The notes beneath the pieces were generated by a model that made no database searches, was not told the DNA's origin, and saw nothing but the letters and a program-made list of their open reading frames with translations. Position numbers and translations under genes: made by a program. Shown here piece by piece: positions 16,964 through 25,839 of a stretch of 64,000 nucleotides of DNA. Each line of letters starts with the position of its first letter. Within the stretch, counting starts at the first letter, position 1. Origin of the DNA: Paenibacillus silviterrae (GTDB lineage Bacteria; Bacillota; Bacilli; Paenibacillales; NBRC-103111); NCBI RefSeq assembly GCF_030167925.1, contig NZ_JASKUT010000001.1, positions 4,486,501 through 4,550,500 of the forward strand, read 5' to 3'.

Positions 16964-16980
16964 TGTCATATAATATAACA
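16964..16980 (+). promoter_or_regulatory. GlnR/TnrA-type box, downstream site
   Basis: TGTCATATAATATAACA fits the full TnrA consensus TGTNANAWWWTMTNACA. It lies about 12-28 bases after the predicted start of transcription, where a bound regulator would block. Confidence 0.7.
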
Positions 16981-17060
16981 TAAAATACTCGAATGTTGGC
17001 GTGGGCTCAAAAATTTTGTTATGGAATATGACGTAAAGTTCGGTGAGGGAGTGGAGAAGG

Positions 17061-19502
17061 ATGAAGAGAAGACTAGTGCTGATAGGTAACGGGATGGCGG
17101 GTGTTTGGTGTGTGGAGCATATCCTCAAGCTGGCTCCGCAGCAGTTTGAAGTCACCATTTTCGGCAGTGAGCCGCATCCGAATTATAACCGGATCTTGTT
17201 ATCCTCCGTTCTGGCGGGCGACTCCAGTATGAAGGACATCGTCCTCAACGACTGGGATTGGTACAAGGACAATCATATTCATTTCCATGCAGGGCATACG
17301 GTCACGAAGATCGATACGGAACGAAAGACCGTTACCTCCGACAAGGGCGTTCAGGTGGAATACGATGAGCTCATCCTGGCAACCGGCTCCCTCCCGTTCA
17401 TGCTGCCGCTGCCGGGAGCGGATAAGGAAGGGGTTATCGCCTTCCGGGATATTAAAGACTGCGAGACGATGATCGATACCGCCAAGAAGTATAAGAAGGC
17501 GGTTGTCATCGGTGGAGGACTGCTCGGGCTGGAAGCGGCCAGGGGGCTCCTGAACTTGAACATGGATGTATCGGTGGTCCACATTTACCGGCATCTGATG
17601 GAGCGTCAGCTTGATGAGACTGCAGCGCGCATGCTGCAATCGGAGCTCGAAAGCCAAGGGATGAAATTCTTGCTGGAGAAGCAGACGGAGCAGCTGGTGG
17701 GTAAGAGGCGGGTAACGGGAGTGAAGTTCAAGGACGGTACCCTGGCGGAGGCCGATCTGGTCGTCATGGCGGTAGGGATCCGGCCGAATGTGCAGCTGGC
17801 CAAGGACAGCGGCATCGAAGTCAACCGCGGGATTGTCGTTGATGATTTTCTGCAAACCAATATTCCGAACGTTTATGCGGTGGGGGAATGTGCGGAGCAT
17901 CGAGGCATCGCATACGGTCTCGTGGCCCCCCTTTACGAGCAAGGCGATGTGCTGGCGAAGAAGCTGTGCGGCCTGGACTGCGAAGGGTATCAGGGCTCCG
18001 TAACCTCGACGAAGCTGAAGGTGTCCGGTGTCGATGTATTCTCCGGAGGTCAATATAACGATGTGCCTGGATCCAAATCGATTAAGTTTCAGGACGAATT
18101 CTCCGGTATCTATAAGAAAATCGTCATTCAAAACGGGAAAATCGTAGGCGCCGTCATGTTCGGCGATACGAGCGACAGCTCTCGCATCTTCAAGCTGATT
18201 CGTACCGGTGAGGATATTACGGGCCGGGAGAAGGAGGCTGTGCTTGGGGAGGGCTTTGGCCAAAGCGCCAGCGGCGGCGGCTCATCCGTCGCGGCTATGA
18301 GCGATGAGGAGATTATCTGCGGCTGTAACGGCGTCTCCAAGGGAACGATCGTGCAGGCCATTAGGGAGAAGGGCCTGACCTCCATAGAGGAGATCAAGGC
18401 TTGCACCAATGCTTCAAGGTCCTGCGGAGGCTGTAAGCCGCTGGTAGGCGAGGTGCTGAAGTGCACGCTGGGCGATGATGCGGAAATCACCGTAGGCAAG
18501 GAAAGCATCTGCGGCTGCACGACGCTTAGCCGTGACGAGGTAGTGGAAGCCATCCGGTCCATGGAGCTCACGACCGGCAAGGAAGTGCGCAACGTGCTGG
18601 GTTGGAGCCATCCCGAGGGCTGTTCGAAGTGTCGTCCTGCCCTGAACTACTATTTGGGGATGGTATGGCCGGAAGAGCACGCGGATGAGCGGGAATCGCG
18701 GTTCGTCAATGAGCGGAACCACGCGAACATCCAGCATGATGGGACCTACTCGGTCGTACCGAGAATTTACGGTGGCGTGACCTCCCCGCAGGAGTTGAAA
18801 CGGATAGCCGAAGTAGCCGAGAAGTATGAGGTGCCTATGGTGAAAATCACAGGAGGCCAGCGGATCGACCTTCTTGGTGTAAAGAAGGAGGATCTGCCGT
18901 CTATGTGGGAGGATCTCGATATGCCTTCCGGCTACGCTTACGGCAAAGCGCTCCGCACGGTGAAGACTTGCGTCGGTTCCACCTTCTGCCGCTTCGGTAC
19001 CCAGGATTCCATTGCGATGGGGATCAAGCTGGAGAAACGCTTCGAGCGGCTGAATACTCCGGCCAAGGTGAAGATGGCGGTGTCCGGCTGTCCGCGGAAT
19101 TGTGCCGAGTCCGTTATTAAAGATTTCGGTGTGGTAGCGATTGACGGCGGCTGGGAGCTCTATGTAGGAGGAAACGGCGGCGTGAAGGTTAGAGCGGGAG
19201 ACCTGACTTGGAAGGTAAAGACCGAAGAAGAGGTGGAAGAGTACAGCGCAGCTTTCCTGCAATATTATCGGGAGCATGCGAAGTGGAACGAGCGGACCAG
19301 CGAATGGGTGGAGCGGGTTGGACTGGATTCCATCAAGGAGGCGCTGGATACCGAAGAGAAGCGTCAAGCTCTGATTGAGCGCATCAATAAAACACTTAGC
19401 CTGACGAAGGATCCTTGGAAGGAAATCACACAGAATCAAGCGCTGCGCTCGATGTTCGAGGCGTTACCCGGGCAGGAGGCTGCCGCGGCGAGGGAGCAGT
19501 AA
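17061..19502 (+). CDS. nirB: Assimilatory nitrite reductase large subunit
   Basis: An 813-residue NAD(P)H-dependent enzyme reducing nitrite to ammonium in the cytosol (NasD in B. subtilis). In order: an FAD-binding site (LVLIGNGMAG, 4-13), an NAD-binding motif near 150 (VVIGGGLLGLEAARG), a BFD-type [2Fe-2S] domain (CGCNGVSKGT near 419, then CGGCKP), a second Cys-rich BFD-like segment (CGCTTLS near 483, then CSKCRP), and a siroheme/[4Fe-4S] domain with CVGSTFC near 636 and CPRNC near 675. ATG 17061 is preferred over GTG 17043 because GTGAGGGA is 10 bases upstream. Two GlnR/TnrA-type boxes flank its promoter. Confidence 0.95.
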   Translation: MKRRLVLIGNGMAGVWCVEHILKLAPQQFEVTIFGSEPHPNYNRILLSSVLAGDSSMKDIVLNDWDWYKDNHIHFHAGHTVTKIDTERKTVTSDKGVQVEYDELILATGSLPFMLPLPGADKEGVIAFRDIKDCETMIDTAKKYKKAVVIGGGLLGLEAARGLLNLNMDVSVVHIYRHLMERQLDETAARMLQSELESQGMKFLLEKQTEQLVGKRRVTGVKFKDGTLAEADLVVMAVGIRPNVQLAKDSGIEVNRGIVVDDFLQTNIPNVYAVGECAEHRGIAYGLVAPLYEQGDVLAKKLCGLDCEGYQGSVTSTKLKVSGVDVFSGGQYNDVPGSKSIKFQDEFSGIYKKIVIQNGKIVGAVMFGDTSDSSRIFKLIRTGEDITGREKEAVLGEGFGQSASGGGSSVAAMSDEEIICGCNGVSKGTIVQAIREKGLTSIEEIKACTNASRSCGGCKPLVGEVLKCTLGDDAEITVGKESICGCTTLSRDEVVEAIRSMELTTGKEVRNVLGWSHPEGCSKCRPALNYYLGMVWPEEHADERESRFVNERNHANIQHDGTYSVVPRIYGGVTSPQELKRIAEVAEKYEVPMVKITGGQRIDLLGVKKEDLPSMWEDLDMPSGYAYGKALRTVKTCVGSTFCRFGTQDSIAMGIKLEKRFERLNTPAKVKMAVSGCPRNCAESVIKDFGVVAIDGGWELYVGGNGGVKVRAGDLTWKVKTEEEVEEYSAAFLQYYREHAKWNERTSEWVERVGLDSIKEALDTEEKRQALIERINKTLSLTKDPWKEITQNQALRSMFEALPGQEAAAAREQ

Positions 19503-19550
19503 GTTTTTTGCAGGTTATAGATAAAGAAAAGTCATGGAGAGGATAGGTGG

Positions 19551-19886
19551 ATGGAGATGGAACGAATCATGGTCGGTCATGTTTCTGACATTCCGGAGCT
19601 TAGGTCGAGAACGGTGACGCTGGATGGCGTGGAAGTGGCGGTGTTCAAGCTGTCGGACGGAAGGATTCGCGCTGTGGAGAACCGCTGTCCGCACAAGGGC
19701 GGCAAGCTGTCCGAAGGCATCGTATGCGATACGCATGTCTTTTGCCCGCTGCATGATTGGAAGATCAACCTGAAGAACGGCTTGGTCCAAGCGCCGGACG
19801 AAGGCTGTGTGACAACCTATGCGGTAGAGGTAGATGAGCAGGGATACATGCACCTGCTGCTGAAGCCGGAGACGAAGTCGGCCTAA
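19551..19886 (+). CDS. nirD: Nitrite reductase small subunit (Rieske-type)
   Basis: A 111-residue small subunit (NasE) carrying a Rieske-like [2Fe-2S] site. Both ligand pairs are present: CPHKGG near 46 and CPLHDW near 65. It pairs with NirB to make the enzyme. It lies 48 bases after nirB. Two ATG codons are possible: 19551 follows GAGAGGA by 7 bases and 19557 follows AGGTGG by 6, so the start is uncertain by two residues. A shared terminator lies just downstream. Confidence 0.94.
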   Translation: MEMERIMVGHVSDIPELRSRTVTLDGVEVAVFKLSDGRIRAVENRCPHKGGKLSEGIVCDTHVFCPLHDWKINLKNGLVQAPDEGCVTTYAVEVDEQGYMHLLLKPETKSA

Positions 19887-19903
19887 TCCGATACAAACAG
19901 AGC

Positions 19904-19942
19904 GAGGCTTCCCATGCTTGGAGGAGGGAAGCCTCAGTTTTT
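19904..19942. terminator. Bidirectional terminator
   Basis: GAGGCTTCCC and GGGAAGCCTC, followed by a T run. It overlaps the stop of the minus-strand gene. Confidence 0.8.
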
Positions 19943-20371
19943 GCGCTTGAGGGTAATACCTGCGCCGATCAGCACCAGGCTGTAAAGGAAATGTCCCGCC
20001 AGCCACCAGCCGATCGCTTGGACGTCATACAGATCGGGGACCCGGTCCGAGAGCTGGGCCAAAGGGATGTACAGCAGGGACGGAAGCAGCCCGAGCAGCC
20101 AGCCCCAAGTCCAGGGAGAGCGGCTGCCGAGCACAAGACCGACGTAGACGATTCCGAGCAGCAGGGAAACGAGGAGATGAAGGGCAAATTCGAACCATTC
20201 CGGAAGCGCCAATACACCTAAGGCGTCAGCGACGGGGAGAAAATCAACGTTCAAGAGCAGAGTATACACTTGGCTGCCTGTAAGCTGTTGAACGGTTCGC
20301 AGAAACAAGCCCAGCACCACCCCCGCAGCGAGGCCGAGAGTAAGCCCTTGCACAAGCACGCGCCGGCTCAT
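19934..20371 (-). CDS. Integral membrane protein of unknown function
   Basis: A 145-residue protein with about four hydrophobic segments: GLTLGLAAGVVLGLFL at the start, FALHLLVSLLLGIVYVGLVL near 62, GWLLGLLPSLLYIPLA near 90, and a last one near 125. I cannot place it in a named family with certainty. ATG 20371 overlaps the stop of the diguanylate cyclase gene (ATGA), so the two are translationally coupled; a TTG at 20377 would add two residues. The coupling suggests a partner role for the cyclase, for example as a membrane anchor or sensor, but that is inference. Confidence 0.7.
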   Translation of the reverse strand: MSRRVLVQGLTLGLAAGVVLGLFLRTVQQLTGSQVYTLLLNVDFLPVADALGVLALPEWFEFALHLLVSLLLGIVYVGLVLGSRSPWTWGWLLGLLPSLLYIPLAQLSDRVPDLYDVQAIGWWLAGHFLYSLVLIGAGITLKRKN

Positions 20372-21498
20372 ACCCAATACCTCACGCCCGGTAACGATTC
20401 CATGCTGCCGGCGAAGGATTGCACAACGGTCTTGTTCTTGCCGGTGCGCTTGGCTGCATACAGCGCAGCGTCCGCTCCCTTAAACAGAGCCTCCTTGCCT
20501 TCCCCCTTCTTATACTCGGCGAGTCCGATGCTCAGAGTGGCTGCTTTCGAATCCAGCTCGGTATGGATGGTGGCCGCCAGCTTTTGGCGGATTTGCTCCA
20601 CGATCCGGTACGATTCCTCCAGCGTCTTTTCTGTGAAAATAACGGCAAACTCCTCGCCGCCGTAGCGGGCGACAAAATCGTTGGGTGTAATCGTTTCCTT
20701 AATTATGTGCGAAACGCGCATTAGGATGATATCTCCTACCCAGTGGCCGTAGGTGTCGTTGATGGTTTTGAAATTGTCGATGTCCAGTACGGCCAATTGC
20801 AGGGAAAGAGGATTGCTTTGGTTGTGCTCGATCAGCTTCTCCAGGTATTCGTGAAAGGTCTTATGGTTGTACATATCCGTCAGGGCGTCCATCTTAGACA
20901 GCTTGTCCATAATAATATTCTGTACAAGCAGATCCTGCTTGGCTTCCGTCGCATGCTTCAGATTATTAAGAAGCTCGATCCCGCTGCCGGCAATGGCCAG
21001 GGCAATGACGGTAACGCCGGTATATAGAAACAAAATCCCGATGGTATGGACCGGCTCCAGCGTTTGGCGAAGCTCCGGATTTACGGCATATAACAGAGAA
21101 AAACAAACGAGAATAAGAGCGAAGGCGAATAAGATTCGATTTTTGTTAAAGGAAAGAACCGATGTCAGAATGGGGAAAATGTAGATGGCCGGGACGATAC
21201 CGATGGATGGATTGATGAGAATAATCGATGTCGCGTAGATGATCCCGGTTAGAATGAGCAGCCAGTCGCTTTGCATTTTGCGGTAGCGGTAGAGCAGCTC
21301 GGCAAGTCCCGTTACGGCGGCCAATCCGAGGGCTTGCAGCAGAAGCATCTCCTTGATATCGGCTGAATCCGGCTTAGCTTCTATATAGTACAGCGTGTAT
21401 TCCAGAATGACGGTGAGCACGATGGTCAGCCAGTAGAGGTTGAGCATGCTACGATACGTTCGTCTGGTATTCGCAAGTTCCAGCAGCAGTTGGTTCAT
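20368..21498 (-). CDS. Membrane diguanylate cyclase (GGDEF)
   Basis: A 376-residue protein. An N-terminal membrane region of about five or six segments (residues 18-170) is followed by a short linker and a GGDEF domain. The active-site motif is GGEEF near 278 (ARYGGEEFAVIF) with the start motif DALTDMYNHKTF, so it should make c-di-GMP. The product-inhibition site RxxD is not in its usual place (TPND precedes the motif), so feedback control may be weak. It overlaps the membrane-protein gene by four bases. It is divergent from tkt. Confidence 0.9.
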   Translation of the reverse strand: MNQLLLELANTRRTYRSMLNLYWLTIVLTVILEYTLYYIEAKPDSADIKEMLLLQALGLAAVTGLAELLYRYRKMQSDWLLILTGIIYATSIILINPSIGIVPAIYIFPILTSVLSFNKNRILFAFALILVCFSLLYAVNPELRQTLEPVHTIGILFLYTGVTVIALAIAGSGIELLNNLKHATEAKQDLLVQNIIMDKLSKMDALTDMYNHKTFHEYLEKLIEHNQSNPLSLQLAVLDIDNFKTINDTYGHWVGDIILMRVSHIIKETITPNDFVARYGGEEFAVIFTEKTLEESYRIVEQIRQKLAATIHTELDSKAATLSIGLAEYKKGEGKEALFKGADAALYAAKRTGKNKTVVQSFAGSMESLPGVRYWV

Positions 21499-21824
21499 AC
21501 ATCGACCCCTACCTTAAGTTCTAAAAATACAGGTATTAAGTACTATGTAACTATTCGCTCCCAAAGGTAAAACTCCTTCGGGAATCTTGAACTTTTTTCC
21601 ATAAAATTTATAAAAAGGGCCGTTCCGGTTTCCTGTGGCAAACTTCTGAAGAGAATGGTACAATAGGTCAAGTACAAAATTTTGCCTAGACGTTTGTGCA
21701 CACGTGTGCACTGCTGAAGGATAAAAGGCCAGAAGCTCCCCTTATGCTTCGGCATTGCAATAAGCTGATGCTGTATTGCATTGTCGCGGCAAATTCCAAT
21801 TTACATTGTAGGAGGATAACTACT
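21499..21824. other. Leader region of tkt with a perfect palindrome
   Basis: No gene found in these 326 bases. GTGCACACGTGTGCAC at 21696-21711 is a perfect 16-base palindrome. TACAAT at 21659-21664 may be a -10 element but its -35 is poor. AT-rich on the left. Confidence 0.55.
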
Positions 21825-23831
21825 ATGACGGTAACGAACAAATCGATCGAGCAATTATCCGTGGATACGATCCGTACCCTGTCTATCGATGCTGTACAGA
21901 AGGCAAATTCCGGTCACCCGGGCATGCCGATGGGCGCGGCGCCGATGGGGTATCAATTGTATGCGAAGCTGATGACGCACAATCCGGAGCAGCCGGAGTG
22001 GATCAACCGCGATCGCTTCGTATTGTCCGCCGGCCACGGCTCCATGTTACTATACAGCCTTCTTCACCTTGCAGGATACGACCTGCCGCTGGAGGAACTG
22101 AAAAATTTCCGCCAGTGGGGCAGCCTAACTCCGGGTCACCCGGAAGTCGGACATACGCCGGGTGTGGATGCCACGACAGGTCCATTGGGACAAGGCTTCG
22201 GTATGGCGGTCGGTATGGCGCTGGCTGAGGCGCATCTGGCGTCGGTGTACAACCGCGACCAATTCAAAATCATCGACCATTATACCTATGCGATCTGCGG
22301 CGACGGCGACCTGATGGAGGGAATTTCCTCCGAGTCCGCATCCCTTGCAGGACATTTGAAGCTGGGCAAGCTGATTGTGTTGTACGATTCGAACGATATC
22401 TCGCTGGACGGCGAGCTGAACCTGAGCTTCTCAGAAAATGTGGCCACCCGTTTCGAAGGCTACGGCTGGCAGGTGCTTCGCGTAGAGGACGGCAACGATC
22501 TTGACGCGATCAACAAGGCTGTGCTGGAAGGACAAGCTGACCCTCGTCCGACGCTGATCGAAGTGAAAACCGTCATCGGCTACGGCAGCCCGAACAAAGC
22601 AGGCAAGGGCGGTCACGTAGGTCCTCACGGCTCACCGCTTGGCGTAGACGAAGTGGCGCTGACGAAGAAAGCCTACGGCTGGGATGAAAGTCAGCATTTC
22701 CATGTGCCGGATGAGGTGCGCGCGCATTTCGCCGAGAAGAAGCAGCAGGGCATTGAGGCTTACAAAGCTTGGAAGAACCAATTCGCCGAGTATGCCAAGG
22801 CTTACCCTGAGCTTGCAAAGCAATTTGAAATCGCAGCAAACGGCGATCTGCCTGAGGGCTGGGATAAGGATATTCCTGCAGGCGCTTCGGCTGAGAAGGG
22901 TACTCGTACCGCTTCCGGCGTCGTGTTGAACGCGATTGCGAAGAACGTGAAATCCCTCGTAGGCGGCTCGGCGGACCTGGAGTCCTCCACGATGACGCAC
23001 CTGAAGGATCTGGGCGTGGCAACAGCCAAGGATTACAGCGGCCAGAACATCTACTTCGGCGTGCGCGAATTCGGTATGGGCGCGGCTGTGAACGGGATGC
23101 TGCTGCATGGCGGCGTGAAGGTATTCTGCGGCACGTTCTTCGTGTTCTCCGACTACCTGCGTCCGGCTATTCGTCTCGCGGCCATCATGGATGTTCCTGC
23201 CATCTACGTATTTACGCATGACAGTATCGGTGTCGGCGAGGACGGTCCTACGCATGAGCCGATCGAGCAGCTGGCTGCGCTTCGCGTGATGCCTAACGTA
23301 ACGGTGATTCGTCCTGCAGACGGCAACGAGACGGCGGCGGCATGGCGCTATGCGGTAGCGAACAAGAATGGCCCTGTGGCGCTGATCTTCTCCCGTCAAG
23401 CGGCTCCGACACTGGAGGGTACGGCTTCGGGCGCATTGGATCGCGGTGCGTATGTATTGTCCGACGCAGCCGGCGGCAAACCGCAGGCGCAAATCCTGGC
23501 AACCGGTACGGAAGTGCAGCTCGCGGTAGCGGCTCAGAAGCAGCTGGCTGAAGAAGGAATCGCTGCCCGCGTCATCAGCATCCCAAGCTGGGAGCTGTTC
23601 GAGAAGCAATCGCAGGAGTACAAGGACTCCGTATTGCTTCCGGATGTGAAGGCGCGCCTGGCCATCGAGATGGGCGTATCCACCGGCTGGCATCGATATG
23701 TTGGCGATCAAGGCGCGGTGCTCGGCATCGACACCTTCGGTGCATCCGCTCCAGGCCCTGTGCTTATTAAAGAGTACGGCTTTACGGTAGAAAACGTGGT
23801 TGCTAAAGTGAAGCAGCTGCTGAATAAATAA
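21825..23831 (+). CDS. tkt: Transketolase
   Basis: A 668-residue thiamine-diphosphate enzyme of the pentose-phosphate pathway, moving two-carbon units between sugar phosphates. Visible motifs are SGHPGMPMGAAPMGYQLY near 28, the ThDP motif GDGDLMEG near 155, the catalytic-region segment HDSIGVGEDGPTHEP near 465, and a C-terminal transketolase domain ending at KQLLNK. ATG 21825 follows GGAGGA by 8 bases; a reading from 21696 would add 43 unrelated residues. ppnP follows after 23 bases, so both are probably one transcript, linking nucleoside breakdown to the pentose pathway. Confidence 0.97.
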   Translation: MTVTNKSIEQLSVDTIRTLSIDAVQKANSGHPGMPMGAAPMGYQLYAKLMTHNPEQPEWINRDRFVLSAGHGSMLLYSLLHLAGYDLPLEELKNFRQWGSLTPGHPEVGHTPGVDATTGPLGQGFGMAVGMALAEAHLASVYNRDQFKIIDHYTYAICGDGDLMEGISSESASLAGHLKLGKLIVLYDSNDISLDGELNLSFSENVATRFEGYGWQVLRVEDGNDLDAINKAVLEGQADPRPTLIEVKTVIGYGSPNKAGKGGHVGPHGSPLGVDEVALTKKAYGWDESQHFHVPDEVRAHFAEKKQQGIEAYKAWKNQFAEYAKAYPELAKQFEIAANGDLPEGWDKDIPAGASAEKGTRTASGVVLNAIAKNVKSLVGGSADLESSTMTHLKDLGVATAKDYSGQNIYFGVREFGMGAAVNGMLLHGGVKVFCGTFFVFSDYLRPAIRLAAIMDVPAIYVFTHDSIGVGEDGPTHEPIEQLAALRVMPNVTVIRPADGNETAAAWRYAVANKNGPVALIFSRQAAPTLEGTASGALDRGAYVLSDAAGGKPQAQILATGTEVQLAVAAQKQLAEEGIAARVISIPSWELFEKQSQEYKDSVLLPDVKARLAIEMGVSTGWHRYVGDQGAVLGIDTFGASAPGPVLIKEYGFTVENVVAKVKQLLNK

Positions 23832-23854
23832 GAAAGACAAGGGAGAACGAGAAT

Positions 23855-24172
23855 ATGTCTCAGTTTGAGAACGTAACGGTAGCCACGAAGGCGAACGTAT
23901 ATTTTGACGGCAAAGTAACGAGCCGCACAGTATTGTTCGCAGACGGCACGAAGAAAACCCTCGGCATTATGATGCCGGGGGAGTATGAATTCGGCACGGA
24001 CGTCAAAGAAATTATGGAAATTCAACAAGGCGAGCTGAAGGTGCTGCTACCGGACCAAACGGAATGGCTGCAAATCAGCGGCTCGGGTGAGTTCACCGTT
24101 CCGGCCGGCAAGAAATTCAAGCTGGAAGTAACAACCGTAACGGATTATATCTGCTCTTACATTCAAGAGTAG
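23855..24172 (+). CDS. ppnP: Pyrimidine/purine nucleoside phosphorylase (PpnP)
   Basis: A 105-residue single-domain cupin protein of the DUF1255/PpnP family, which splits several nucleosides with phosphate to base and ribose 1-phosphate. Recognisable stretches are KANVYFDGKVTSRTV, GIMMPGEYEFGT and GSGEFTVPAGKKFKLEV. Length is typical. The gene follows tkt closely and ends before a strong terminator, so both are likely one operon. The ribose 1-phosphate made can enter the pathway in which transketolase works; this link is inferred from the arrangement. Confidence 0.93.
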   Translation: MSQFENVTVATKANVYFDGKVTSRTVLFADGTKKTLGIMMPGEYEFGTDVKEIMEIQQGELKVLLPDQTEWLQISGSGEFTVPAGKKFKLEVTTVTDYICSYIQE

Positions 24173-24183
24173 CTTAAGACGCG

Positions 24184-24227
24184 AAATACCCCGCCTAGCC
24201 TCATATGAGGTCGGACGGGGTATTTTT
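24184..24227 (+). terminator. Terminator after ppnP
   Basis: AAATACCCCG and CGGGGTATTT enclose a 22-base inner loop that itself pairs, followed by a T run. Confidence 0.85.
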
Positions 24228-24304
24228 GTTTGTAAGGAAATAGCGTGAATAAATCACTCTACAACAGGTGGAGCAGCGCACTTGATAGCAGTAGTGGTAA
24301 AAAA

Positions 24305-24362
24305 TCACCTTATAGGAACCCCCATGGGAGGAGATGCTCCTCCATGTGGTCCTATAAGGTGA
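24305..24362. repeat. Large intergenic palindrome
   Basis: TCACCTTATAGGA and TCCTATAAGGTGA form 13-bp arms around an inner ATGGGAGGA/TCCTCCAT pairing. Related AATCACYTTA words occur around it (24251, 24366, 24417). It lies between ppnP and the end of the dehydrogenase gene. No T tract. Confidence 0.65.
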
Positions 24363-24449
24363 AGCAATCACTTTAAGGCTATGGCTGAGGTTCAGTTTAA
24401 GGGCTGTAACGCTACAAAATCACCTTACCACTAGCAAGCATGCATCAGC

Positions 24450-25709
24450 CTACTCCGATTTCATTCGAATGTATTCCTCCAGCTTCAGCCGCACATAAGG
24501 CGGAAGCCCGGAAAGCATACAGCCGTATCGGAACTGGCCTTTGTCATCATGCTCAATGCGGATGATTCTGGCGGTGATCGGAGGCAATCCGGCTTCCGGC
24601 TGGAAGTGAATGACAACAAACATGTCCTGCGCAAGCGGGAACGAGGACACGATCTGAATGCCGCTTTCGGACAAGTCCACGAGGGTGGCATCCAGTGTCT
24701 GGCCCGAGAAGGAGCCCTCTTGCTCCCACTGATAGACCGACAGATGAAGCTTGATATTCAGTTGAATCCTTGTGCTGCGGCGCCGATCTTGAACGGAGCC
24801 CTTCCCAGCCGGTTGTTCCGGCTTGCCGCCTACCTGCTCGCTCATCCAGTCCTCATAGCACTGAACGACGGAGCAGAGGTCCTCATCCCCGAGTCCCTTG
24901 GCAAGGCCCATCTGGAAGATGCTTGTCGCCGCGCGCAGCATCGGGGAAGGCAGCTGATAGCCGTTCGCTACGTTGCCCGCAAGCAGCAGGTCCTTCAGCA
25001 TAAGCTGGAGGGAGAATTGATTGCTGAAATCCCGGTTGATGATCTTGCTGCCCTTAAGCTCCGCCTGTCGGCTGTTCGCTCCCCCGGCCAGCACGATATC
25101 CAGGAAATCGGCCGCATTCAAGCCCGCCTTGGTGACCATCGACAGCCCTTCTACCAGACCAAGCGCATTAATACCCACCATCGTATTATGGGCAAGCTTC
25201 GCGTGCGACCCTGAACCGGACGGTCCCATGTACACCAGCTTCCGGCCCATGGCTTCGAAGACGCCGCGGACCTCTTCAATCACTTCCTCGTTTCCGCCGA
25301 GCATGAATACCAGTGTTCCGTCCTCCGCGGCCGGCTTGCTTCCGGTCACAGGGGCGTCAATGAAATCGACATCATGCGATAGCAGCTCCTTGTAGAGCTT
25401 CCGGCTCGTCTCCGGAGAGACGGTGCTGCAATCGATTACGATTTGGCCGGACCGCAGACCTTGGAGAATTCCTTTTTCCCCGTAAAATGTATCCAGCACG
25501 ACAGCATCCGTAGACAGCATGGTAATGACGATATCAGCCTGCTTGACCGCATCGGAAGGAGTTACCGCCACCTTGGCCCCAAGGTCCAGCAAATCGACCG
25601 CCTTGTCAGCGGTACGGTTATAAACAATCACGGGGTAATGTTTTTTCAACAGATTGGCGGCCATAGGTTTACCCATAGTGCCCAACCCGATAAATGCAAC
25701 AGTTTTCAT
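24450..25709 (-). CDS. Beta-hydroxyacid dehydrogenase with C-terminal PilZ domain
   Basis: A 419-residue two-part protein in one frame. Residues 1-290 are a normal NAD(P)-dependent beta-hydroxyacid dehydrogenase of the 3-hydroxyisobutyrate/6-phosphogluconate dehydrogenase superfamily: GLGTMG at 8-13, DAPVTGS at 118-124 and the catalytic lysine K171 in GSHAKLAHN. The family's usual end is near 290. A 20-residue linker leads to a PilZ domain with both c-di-GMP motifs: RxxxR (R310-R314) and DxSxxG (D345-G350). So c-di-GMP probably affects activity, stability or location of the enzyme. The substrate is unknown; tartronate semialdehyde or 3-hydroxyisobutyrate types fit the length. It sits alone on the minus strand, divergent from pgi. 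Confidence 0.88.
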   Translation of the reverse strand: MKTVAFIGLGTMGKPMAANLLKKHYPVIVYNRTADKAVDLLDLGAKVAVTPSDAVKQADIVITMLSTDAVVLDTFYGEKGILQGLRSGQIVIDCSTVSPETSRKLYKELLSHDVDFIDAPVTGSKPAAEDGTLVFMLGGNEEVIEEVRGVFEAMGRKLVYMGPSGSGSHAKLAHNTMVGINALGLVEGLSMVTKAGLNAADFLDIVLAGGANSRQAELKGSKIINRDFSNQFSLQLMLKDLLLAGNVANGYQLPSPMLRAATSIFQMGLAKGLGDEDLCSVVQCYEDWMSEQVGGKPEQPAGKGSVQDRRRSTRIQLNIKLHLSVYQWEQEGSFSGQTLDATLVDLSESGIQIVSSFPLAQDMFVVIHFQPEAGLPPITARIIRIEHDDKGQFRYGCMLSGLPPYVRLKLEEYIRMKSE

Positions 25710-25767
25710 CGGACAATCACCTCTTGGGAATATTGTAGCATTTCGGGATAAACATGTGAATGTTCAC

Positions 25768-25796
25768 TTGCTTCCCACAGAGAGTTAAAGTATTCT
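25768..25796 (+). promoter_or_regulatory. Probable promoter of pgi
   Basis: TTGCTT-17-TATTCT. A short inverted repeat GTGAA-TG-TTCAC lies just upstream and could be an operator. Confidence 0.45.
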
Positions 25797-25839
25797 ATTT
25801 CTATATAAATACATACCTTTTTAGGAGGAAACCGCGCTT

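Noticed and set aside
24230..24449. Possible transposable element around the palindrome
   Set aside because: No transposase, no target duplication and no ends matching a known insertion sequence.
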